Source of the DNA: Bacteroidia bacterium
GTDB lineage: Bacteria; Bacteroidota; Bacteroidia; UBA8524
Reading direction: 5' to 3'
Length of the DNA stretch: 9,640 nt
Assembly (NCBI GenBank): GCA_023277325.1
Contig: JALRIQ010000195.1
Location: forward strand, 1 to 9,640
The notes below the pieces were generated by a model. That model was not told the origin of the DNA. It worked only from the letters and a program-made list of their open reading frames with translations, and ran no database searches. Below are positions 1-6,600 of this stretch, in pieces. The number at the start of each line of letters is the position of its first letter. Position 1 is the stretch's first letter. The translations under genes and the position numbers were made by a program.

Positions 1-380
1 TCCAGCTGGTTCTCCATGGAGCTTTGTTCCACAATATTGAGCGACTCCGATGAAATGTAACGCGCACCTAAGGGTTGGTCGATGCTGAAGTTCGCCGGAA
101 TCATTAGGGTTCCATAATAACTTTCTGCGCTTGTGTCGTCTGGGTTTACTGAGAAATGAAGGTTGCCGTGCGGGGTGATACCTTCTGAAAATACTCCGCT
201 CTCATCCAAAACCAGAATTTCATGTTTTTCATCGTTTTGGGTATCGCTTACAGCCAACCAAATAATGGCGCCATAAAAGGCAGCCAAAAGCAATGGTCCC
301 AATAGGGTCATCACTATAAATGATTTCTTTTGAACCCGGCTGGTGTATTCGCGCCCTGTAACTAAAGTTATATTCCTCAT
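1..380 (-). CDS. ABC exporter permease, NatB-like (5' part only)
   Basis: This is the first 126 codons of an ABC-2-type membrane permease, the channel half of an ABC exporter; it continues past the left edge. Translating from the ATG at 380 gives a short basic cytoplasmic start (REYTSRV, then QKKSF around residues 10-21), one clear membrane helix at about residues 21-44 (rich in L, I, A, with GPLLLAAF), then a polar segment that should lie outside the membrane. The arrangement of a REY..RV..KSF lead-in, a helix and a large extracytoplasmic domain is typical of NatB/YhaP-like permeases. Its ATG overlaps the TGA of the ATPase gene upstream (ATGA at 377-380), so the two are probably translationally coupled and form one exporter. 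The substrate cannot be read from the sequence; Na+ export is known for NatAB, but many relatives are uncharacterised. Confidence 0.85.
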   Translation of the reverse strand, partial: MRNITLVTGREYTSRVQKKSFIVMTLLGPLLLAAFYGAIIWLAVSDTQNDEKHEILVLDESGVFSEGITPHGNLHFSVNPDDTSAESYYGTLMIPANFSIDQPLGARYISSESLNIVEQSSMENQL

Positions 381-1279
381 ATCCGTGTTCCTACCAATTC
401 AATAAAAATGTCTTTTATGGATGGAAGTAGTTCCCTAAACTCCATCAAATGAACTTCTTGCATGATATTTTGAATCAACGCTTGGGTCGATTGATCTTCG
501 GCTACCCGCATGATACTTCGGGTTCTACCTCCCTTAAGAGCATTGTCTTTGCGTTCCAAAACGCCTTTTAGGGATTTATTCAAGTGCCCTTCATATATGA
601 ATTCAAATTCCGATTTCTTGAAGCGGTTGCGTACTTCATCAACTTCTCCCTGAATGATGACTTTTCCATTATCGATCAGCGTGATATCGTCGCAAAGTTC
701 CTCGACAGACTCCATCCGATGCGTAGAAAGCAAGATGCATGCGCCCTGTTTCTTTAAGCCTAGAATTTCATTTTTAATAATTTCCGCATTCAAAGGATCG
801 AAGCCGGTAAAGGGCTCGTCGAGAATGATCAGTCTTGGTTTATGAAGTATGGTCAGTACAAACTGGACTTTCTGCTGCATTCCTTTGGAAAGTTCTTCCA
901 ACTTTTTCTTCTTCCAATCCATCATGTCCAGCTTGCCGAACCAATAGTTGATGCCTTCCAAACACTCTGACTTACTCAGCCCCTTTAAACGGCCGAAGTA
1001 AAGTGCCTGATCGATGATGGTCATTTTACGGTACAGTCCGCGCTCTTCCGGGAGATAGCCAATAGCCGAAATTAGCTCCTGGCGCATTTTTTCGCCCTGA
1101 AAATAGACTTCCCCACCATCGGGAGCCGTAATCATTGTGATGATGCGAATCAGCGAAGTTTTTCCAGCACCATTCGGGCCGAGTAGACCGATGATTTTAC
1201 CAGATTCTGCCTCAAGACTTACCTGGTCGAGGGCAACCTTTTTCGCGTAATGTTTGGATACAGATTGTACAGATAACAT
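377..1279 (-). CDS. ABC exporter ATP-binding protein, NatA/YhaQ-like
   Basis: This is a 300-residue cytoplasmic ATPase that should power the permease encoded directly downstream. The nucleotide-binding domain is complete: Walker A GPNGAGKTS (34-42), the segment YLPEERGLY (75-83) in the Q-loop region, which carries Glu where classic ABC proteins have Gln as is common in this subfamily, the signature LSKGMQQ (130-136), Walker B LIILDEP (150-156) with catalytic E155, D-loop FTGFDP (157-162) and H-loop His187. Residues from about 205 to 300 form the extra C-terminal domain (DUF4162 type) found in many ABC-2 exporter ATPases. The ATG at 1279 lies eight codons before the first conserved residues (HYAKKVAL) and gives the usual length. 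A promoter-like sequence lies immediately upstream. Family assignment is firm; substrate is unknown. Confidence 0.93.
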   Translation of the reverse strand: MLSVQSVSKHYAKKVALDQVSLEAESGKIIGLLGPNGAGKTSLIRIITMITAPDGGEVYFQGEKMRQELISAIGYLPEERGLYRKMTIIDQALYFGRLKGLSKSECLEGINYWFGKLDMMDWKKKKLEELSKGMQQKVQFVLTILHKPRLIILDEPFTGFDPLNAEIIKNEILGLKKQGACILLSTHRMESVEELCDDITLIDNGKVIIQGEVDEVRNRFKKSEFEFIYEGHLNKSLKGVLERKDNALKGGRTRSIMRVAEDQSTQALIQNIMQEVHLMEFRELLPSIKDIFIELVGTRI

Positions 1280-1286
1280 GCAGGTG

Positions 1287-1316
1287 CAAATTAGTGCACT
1301 GCAGTGTCGCGGTCAA
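1287..1316 (-). promoter_or_regulatory. Candidate promoter of the ABC exporter, with palindrome in the spacer
   Basis: On the minus strand a TTG (1316-1314) is followed after 19 bp by CTAATTTG (1294-1287), which keeps the TTTG half of the Bacteroidota -7 box TAnnTTTG but not its TA. The spacer holds the perfect 10-bp palindrome CACTGCAGTG (1297-1306), overlapped by AGTGCACT (1293-1300); a regulator bound there would block the polymerase. The box ends only seven bases before the ATG, so a transcript from it would have almost no leader. No transcription data, so this is inference from spacing and motif. Confidence 0.35.
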
Positions 1317-1355
1317 GCCTAATTGATGGACCGTTAAAATTGCGGGATGAACAGT

Positions 1356-2435
1356 CTATTCGTAGATCAGTTTAATCTTCGCACTGGTAGGATGTGCCTG
1401 ACAAGTGAGGATATACCCATCTTCAATTTCAGAATCCGATAGTCCTTCACGCTCGTCCATATGGGCTGATCCTGAAAGAATTTTCGCACGACAGGTAGTA
1501 CAAACGCCCATCTGACAGGCATAAGGTGGATCAACATCTTGATCTTTAGCTGCTTCCAAAATTGTTGTGCCCTCTGGGATCTCAATTTCGAATTCCTGAC
1601 CGTTGAATAAAATCGTCGCATCCGCCTTTCCTTCAAATGGCTCGTCGCTAACGGGTTCTCCGGCTTCTGCATTGGAGGTAGAGCTAACAGGTGTGCTAAA
1701 GTATTCGGTATGAATTTGAGTCGCTGGAATATTCAATCCCTCTAATGCCGATTTTACAGCATCCATCATTCCTCCAGGACCGCAGATAAAATACTCATTC
1801 ATCCAGCCGTTTTGCCAGAGCTGACGGGTAATGTTTTGGTAGTCGGCAATGCCTGGTCTTCCGCTAAATCCGGTAAATCCTGAAGGCGCATTTTCAAGGC
1901 AATGCACGATTTTAATGCGGTCGGCATTTTCTTCTGCCAAAGCATTCAATTCGGTATTGAAGATAATGCTCGCTTCGTCTCTGTTAGCGTATACCAAAGA
2001 AATTTTACTGTTTGGTTCCTGGTGTAAAACTGATTTGAGAATGCTCATTACCGGGGTAATTCCAGAGCCACCACCAAAAAGAATATAGTGCTTTTTGTGG
2101 TTAACATCCAACGTGGCCGTGAACTTACCCATGGGAGGCATCAGCTGAATGGTGTCGCCTGCCTTAAGGTTGTCGTTCATGTAAGGTGACACACGTCCAT
2201 CCGCAACTTTTTTGACCGTGATTGCAGGGTATTGGTTGGTATAGGGAGAGCTGCAAAACGAATAGGCTCTGCGCTCTTCTTTGCCATTGATCATTACACT
2301 AACGGTAATGTATTGACCTGGCAGGTAAGCGAATGCCGACTGCAAATGGGATGGAACATCAAAAACAATGGTAGAAGCATCAGGGGTTTCCCGAATGACT
2401 TCGCGAATGGATATGGTATGAAACAATGAAGACAT
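1356..2435 (-). CDS. PaaE-like ferredoxin reductase with C-terminal 2Fe-2S domain
   Basis: This 359-residue soluble protein is a three-domain electron-transfer flavoenzyme. An FAD-binding barrel at about 1-105 carries the RAYS flavin motif (56-59). An NAD(P)-binding domain at about 110-247 carries GGGSGITP (121-128) and CGPGGMM (218-224). After an acidic, Ser-rich linker (248-270) comes a plant-type 2Fe-2S ferredoxin domain with cluster ligands C307, C312, C315 and C345 (CX4CX2CX29C). It should pass electrons from NAD(P)H through FAD and the cluster to an oxygenase or desaturase. The order matches PaaE, the reductase of phenylacetyl-CoA epoxygenase, and related reductases. No paaABCD genes are visible here, so its partner is unknown and I give no symbol. 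The ATG at 2435 is preceded by a good -7 box and begins just before the first barrel strand. Confidence 0.92.
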   Translation of the reverse strand: MSSLFHTISIREVIRETPDASTIVFDVPSHLQSAFAYLPGQYITVSVMINGKEERRAYSFCSSPYTNQYPAITVKKVADGRVSPYMNDNLKAGDTIQLMPPMGKFTATLDVNHKKHYILFGGGSGITPVMSILKSVLHQEPNSKISLVYANRDEASIIFNTELNALAEENADRIKIVHCLENAPSGFTGFSGRPGIADYQNITRQLWQNGWMNEYFICGPGGMMDAVKSALEGLNIPATQIHTEYFSTPVSSTSNAEAGEPVSDEPFEGKADATILFNGQEFEIEIPEGTTILEAAKDQDVDPPYACQMGVCTTCRAKILSGSAHMDEREGLSDSEIEDGYILTCQAHPTSAKIKLIYE

Positions 2436-2451
2436 GATGTGTTAAGGGTCG

Positions 2452-2486
2452 CAAAAATAACACTTATTAGTTGCGACTTGTTCAAA
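2452..2486 (-). promoter_or_regulatory. Promoter of the PaaE-like reductase
   Basis: TATTTTTG on the minus strand (2459-2452) is a perfect match to the Bacteroidota -7 box TAnnTTTG, placed 16 bp before the ATG at 2435. A TTTG (2486-2483) lies upstream with a 23-bp spacer, a little longer than usual, so the -33 element is less sure. An inverted repeat of seven bases (GTCGCAA at 2448-2454 and TTGCGAC at 2471-2477) brackets the -7 box and could be an operator. Confidence 0.5.
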
Positions 2487-2523
2487 ACGCGAGGAAATTT
2501 ACAGATGTCGCCGCGATGGCGGA

Positions 2524-2829
2524 CTAGGAGAGCATCTTCAAACGGTCCATCATTTCGGGGCTCACATTGGCTGCATAGGCGCCATAAGCATCAACCAAAA
2601 CTCCTTTGGAACCATCGGATGCAGAAATGGCGAAGAGAATCGAGCTATCATCTGGGTTATTCATTCCTTCAAACCGCAAAAAATCGATCTGCTTTGAAGG
2701 AAGTTGCTGCATAGTAAACATTGGTCTCTGAACATTCGATTTTGTCGAAAAGCAAATTGAAATCACGGGTATACCCTTGTTTTTTTTCAAAGCATTCATC
2801 GCTTCGTCAAGCGTTTCATAATTTTCCAA
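2524..2829 (-). CDS. Small conserved Bacteroidota protein, middle third apparently out of frame
   Basis: As it stands the frame encodes 101 residues from a TTG at 2829; there is no ATG before codon 11, and an in-frame stop lies a short way upstream. The beginning (ENYETLDEAMNALKK) and end (LRFEGMNNPDDSS, KGVLVDAYGAYA, SPEMMDRLK) resemble a family of roughly 100-residue Bacteroidota proteins, often labelled phosphoribosylpyrophosphate synthetase by name only, whose function I do not know. Residues from about 17 to 49 do not fit that family. The fitting text (QGYTRDFNL, then DKIEC) is in the -1 frame from 2779 to 2678, entered at an A8 run and left at a T6 run. Read alone, that frame stops at a TGA at 2669-2671 after 53 codons. 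The gene lies 32 bp after csaA in the same direction, probably in one operon. The start codon and the true reading of the middle are uncertain. Confidence 0.6.
   Translation of the reverse strand: MENYETLDEAMNALKKNKGIPVISICFSTKSNVQRPMFTMQQLPSKQIDFLRFEGMNNPDDSSILFAISASDGSKGVLVDAYGAYAANVSPEMMDRLKMLS
2779..2785 (-). other. A_AAA_AAC slippery heptamer in the small gene
   Basis: Within the A8 run (minus strand, 2787-2780) followed by C, the bases 2785-2779 read A AAA AAC in phase with the gene's codons, the form needed for simultaneous -1 slippage. A slip here would lead directly into the frame that resembles the family (CAA GGG TAT ACC). The motif is plain; whether it acts is unknown, and a missing base in the homopolymer would look the same. 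Confidence 0.35.
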
Positions 2830-2861
2830 AATTAAATCGGCTTTGGTGATGTTACCCTATG

Positions 2862-3191
2862 TCAGGCAATTTTCAATCCGTTTTCGACCTTCCTATCCGG
2901 GCATAGTAGTACCGTTCCCTGAGCATCTCCTACACAGCCCAGCACCAAACATTCGCTCATGAAACTACCAATTTGTTTCTTGGGAAAATTAACGACGGCT
3001 GTGACTTGTTTGCCAAGGAGCTGCTCGGGTTCATAGGCCTCTGTTATTTGAGCAGAACTTTTAAGAATGCCAAGTTTACCGAAGTCGATCCAAACTTTTA
3101 TGGCAGGCCTGCGTGCTTCGGGAAATAATTCAGCACGTTGAATGGTGCCAACTCGTATCTCGATTTTTACAAAATCTTCCCAAGTAATCAT
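2862..3191 (-). CDS. csaA: tRNA-binding protein CsaA
   Basis: This 109-residue protein is a stand-alone tRNA-binding domain with an OB fold, of the type also found at the ends of methionyl- and phenylalanyl-tRNA synthetases. In Bacillus, CsaA is described as a dimeric export-related chaperone that also binds tRNA. Family marks in order are IEIRVGTI (10-17), KSSAQIT (44-50), VVNFPKKQIG (66-75) and SECLVLG (79-85). I chose the ATG at 3191: it gives MITWEDF, the normal family beginning, and lies two bases after the stop of the upstream gene. An alternative TTG at 3197 would add two residues and overlap that stop. The tight spacing indicates co-transcription with the zinc-ribbon gene upstream and the small gene downstream. 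Confidence 0.93.
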   Translation of the reverse strand: MITWEDFVKIEIRVGTIQRAELFPEARRPAIKVWIDFGKLGILKSSAQITEAYEPEQLLGKQVTAVVNFPKKQIGSFMSECLVLGCVGDAQGTVLLCPDRKVENGLKIA

Positions 3192-3193
3192 AC

Positions 3194-3562
3194 TCAAATA
3201 TAGGATTTCGGAGTTCGTTGAATAATATGAATCCGGTTTTCGTCAATCGGCATATACCCAAATTCATAACAGCAGAAGCAGAGATTGCCTGAGCGCCTTT
3301 TTTCTACCGCAGTGATCAGCTCAAAATCAAATCCTTTTCGTGATAGCCGACTTCGTTTGATCGTTCTGATTCCCTCTTGAATTAGTTCATTCAGAATGCT
3401 TCGATTTCGCCGCAAACCCTTATTAATTTCTCGTATGATTTCCGATTGGTTGGCATTTATCATGTTATGGAAGTGATTACGGCAGCTTTCATTGCAAAAT
3501 TTTTTATCGCTTCGGCCTCTGAGTCGCTCCCCACAAGCCAAGCAGTTTCGTTGTAGGTCCAT
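3194..3562 (-). CDS. Small zinc-ribbon-like hypothetical protein
   Basis: The product of 122 residues is one I recognise only as a conserved hypothetical of Bacteroidota. Near the start are four cysteines, C7-X2-C10-X12-C23-X3-C27, inside a pattern NCLACG / RSDKKFC / SCRN that should hold one zinc ion. A basic, probably helical stretch follows (about 38-76, INKGLRRNRSILNEL), then a C-terminal strand region with C95, C97, C98 and FGYMPI. There is no signal peptide or membrane segment. The ATG at 3562 is preferred because an upstream TTG (3631) adds 23 residues with no family resemblance, placed before the likely promoter. Nucleic-acid or ribosome contact would be a reasonable guess given csaA two bases downstream, but nothing in the sequence proves it. 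Confidence 0.85.
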   Translation of the reverse strand: MDLQRNCLACGERLRGRSDKKFCNESCRNHFHNMINANQSEIIREINKGLRRNRSILNELIQEGIRTIKRSRLSRKGFDFELITAVEKRRSGNLCFCCYEFGYMPIDENRIHIIQRTPKSYI

Positions 3563-3565
3563 GCT

Positions 3566-3573
3566 CAAAATTA
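3566..3573 (-). promoter_or_regulatory. Candidate -7 box of the zinc-ribbon/csaA operon
   Basis: TAATTTTG on the minus strand matches TAnnTTTG exactly, but its end is only three bases before the ATG at 3562, so a transcript starting at the usual distance would be leaderless or nearly so. No good -33 TTG is seen at the expected spacing. A second, one-mismatch box (TTTCTTTG) lies further upstream near 3610 and could serve instead. Confidence 0.35.
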
Positions 3574-3652
3574 AAATAATTGGTGTCAGGGGGCTGTTTA
3601 ATAGTGCAAAGAAATGTCGCTTTTTCGTCAAATTATTCCGATTTGAAGTGCC

Positions 3653-3660
3653 TAGCTTTG
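3653..3660 (+). promoter_or_regulatory. -7 box of the giant surface-protein gene
   Basis: TAGCTTTG fits the Bacteroidota -7 consensus TAnnTTTG perfectly and lies 27 bp before the ATG at 3688, leaving room for a leader of about 20 bases. No clear -33 TTG is found 19-21 bp upstream. The palindrome AACTAGTT (3672-3679) falls in the presumed leader, just after the expected start of transcription. Confidence 0.45.
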
Positions 3661-3687
3661 TCTAACTTTTAAACTAGTTGTTCGCTA

Positions 3688-6600
3688 ATGCTAAAACGAG
3701 CATTTTTCCTCTTCTTTACGTTTTTTATCGCAGGCTTTGCTCTTGGGCAAAATATGTCCAATAAAGGGAAATTGTTCTGGGTAGGACATATGGGGCATAT
3801 CGATGGCACGGGGTCAAACTTTGCCTTATACATTACTACCGATGCTTCCTCAAATGCTGCGGTGCGTGTTTCAATTCCAGGAGGAACTTATAGTCAGATA
3901 TTTATCGTGCCGAGTAATCAGGTGACGGTGGTAACCTTACCCTCGAGCCAGACTTACATGAATTGCACAGATTGCATATTGGATAGAGGTGTAAAGATTG
4001 AATCTTTGAACCATGATATTGTGGTGTATGCGCATATCTATTCCAATGCCCGGTCTGATGCAACCCTTTTAATTCCCTATGAAACGCTCGGCAAAGAATA
4101 TTATGCCATAGCGTTTACCCAAAGTCCTTCGGGTTCGAGCCAGCGTTCCGAGTTTATGCTGGTAGGGGTAGAAGACAGCACCTTTGTCGATATATACCCA
4201 ACGGTGGATATCCTCCCCAATAAAAGTAAGGGAACCAAGTATACGGTGATGCTCAATACCGGAGAAGTGTATCATGCTCAATCCTCGACCGATGTGACCG
4301 GCACCCGAATTGTTGCACGATCGGCAAACGGCATTTCCTGCAAGAAGGTGGCTGCATTCAGTGGGAGTAGCTTTACCCGGGTAGGCTGTAGTTTTGCAAC
4401 CACAGGAGATAATCTCTACCAGCAACTTTTCCCCACGACCTCTTGGGGGATGGAATTTGTTACCGCTCCCTTAAAGAGCCGAAGTGGGGATCAATTTCGG
4501 GTATTAGCAAAATACGATAGCACCAAGGTCATCATCAATGGAGGAACTCCTGTCTACCTGGACGAAGGTGAGCATCATTCTTTCGTTGAATACAATGCCA
4601 ATTATATCACATGCGATAAGCCGGTAACCCTGGCACAATATCCACGTACCCAAAATTGCGATGGGAATACAGGCGATCCAACCATGATTGTTATTCCCCC
4701 AATTGAGCAAATGGTGAAGTATGTGGCGATGTATTCCAGTCCTTATCAAAATATCACAGGACAATACCTCAACATCATCATGCGTACGGCGGATACATCA
4801 AGTTTTCGCCTGGATGGCCAGAAAGTGGTGTTTTCGGCCATGGCCAATAATACCAAGTTCGCTTATGCACAGCAAACGGTAAACAGCGGGAACCACCTGA
4901 TGAATGCCGATTCGTTTTTTCAAGTCATCGCCTATGGTTTTGGAACAGTGGAGGCCTATGGATATGCTGGAGGCACCAATATCAAAAATTTGGTGCAGAG
5001 CATTTCTGCTTCACGCGATTCCATGTGTTTGGGGGATACTTTGGCCCTCAAGGCTGTAGTAAATTATATCCCTACATCAATGAAATGGTATTTTGGGGAT
5101 GGAAGCACCGATACCAGCAACTATTATCCGAAAAAAGTTTACGCTTCACCAGGCGAATATGTGATCTCTCTTGTTACTCGGAAAGAAGGTTTGGTAGATT
5201 GTGGCTCGACTGATTCAACGGTTTACCGGGTGCGTGTTCACGGCTATCCAACGGCCTCTTTTTCTATCGATGGAAATTGCTTGAAGGATACCTTTAAATT
5301 TCTTGATTTGAGCACGTCCAATACCACATTGAGTTATGTAAGTAAGTGGAATTGGATTTTTGGGGATAGCACGACTTCCACCAAACAAAGCCTGAGCAAG
5401 TATTTTTCGCGGATCGATACCTTCTCCACCCGCCTTATTGTATGGAACAATAACCTTTGTAGTGATACGGCATATGGACGGCATATTGTGAGTCCACACC
5501 CTGAGCCAGCTCTGTCAAAGCATGATACTTGTCCGGGTACACCATTTTTGTTTACCGACCAAAGTAGCATCATACGGCCAAATACTTTAACCGCTACCTG
5601 GTTGATTGATTCGAGCACGACTCAGGTAGGCGTCCAAATTTCTTATTCTACCTTGGTGGAAGGAATGCATTATATCGACTTGCTTGTTGAGTCTGATTCA
5701 GGTTGCCGTTCAACTTCCCGCGATTCGTTCCTGGTTTATCCAAAACCTACGGCCAAATTCAGTCAGAGCAATCATTGTTTTGGCGAAGTATTTTTAGTTA
5801 CCGACTCCTCGAAATTGGCTACATTCTGGCAATGGGATTACAGCGACACAAGCTTTGTAGGCAGTCCGGCGAACTTCATTTTTAAAGACACAGGAATTTA
5901 TCCTTTGGCGCTTCATGTAAGAAGTGTGGATGGTTGCACAGATAGCTTTTTCAGCTCAGTAACGGTCTATCCTAATCCGCTTGCTGAATGGAAAAGTGAG
6001 GGGAATTGTGCCTCAGATCGGTTTGTGTTTGAACCGGAATATGATACAACCTTGAATCCAAGCTGGACACATGCTTGGACCATTGCCGGACAGAGTTACT
6101 CTGGTCCCGGCCAAAGCATTCAGTTTACCACATTTGGCATGAAGCAAGCGTCGCTCAAGGTAGAAAGTGTGGAACAGTGTATTACCGTTTTTTCTGGCCA
6201 GGTGTATGTCAACCCAAACCCAATCGCACAAGGCGTTTATGAGCCGAATTGCTTTGGTGAATTTGGACTCATCTCGGATCAATCGGTATATGCCGGAAGT
6301 AGCACATTCACGCGGCTCTGGACTTGGGGAGGAAATCAATTTGTCGATTCCGTCCAGTCTATATCACCAAACTACGGTTTACCCACATCAGTTACTTTAC
6401 GCATAGAAACCGATAGTGCCTGTGCAGATAGTGGTTCGGTGAATTTGTCCTGGTGGGACCTCCCTCAAGCAGATTTTTCTATTGTGGGTGAATGTCCTTT
6501 GGCTAAGGTTGATCATCAGGATTTAAGTACAGCCGTTTCTGGAGATCCAATCAGTAATTATGAATGGTCGCTTTCAAGTGGGCTTCAAGGGTCAGGAAAT

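Noticed and set aside
1356..2435. Calling the reductase part of a phenylacetate degradation pathway
   Set aside because: No other paa genes are in the window and this architecture is shared by reductases of several oxygenases and desaturases.
2511..2522. CCGC-GATG-GCGG hairpin beside the stop of the small minus-strand gene
   Set aside because: The stem is only 4 bp and no run of T follows in the direction of transcription, so it does not qualify as a terminator.
3192..3197. TTG start for csaA at 3197
   Set aside because: The ATG at 3191 gives the normal family beginning and avoids overlapping the upstream stop codon.
3563..3631. Upstream TTG start extending the zinc-ribbon gene by 23 residues
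   Set aside because: The added residues show no family resemblance and would overlap the candidate promoter; the ATG at 3562 fits the family length.
4069..4425. Open frame of 118 codons on the minus strand inside the giant gene, with several similar ones at 5215-5618, 6013-6339 and 6997-7335
   Set aside because: All are antisense to a strongly supported coding frame with clear domains, and none shows a recognisable family or spaced start signals.
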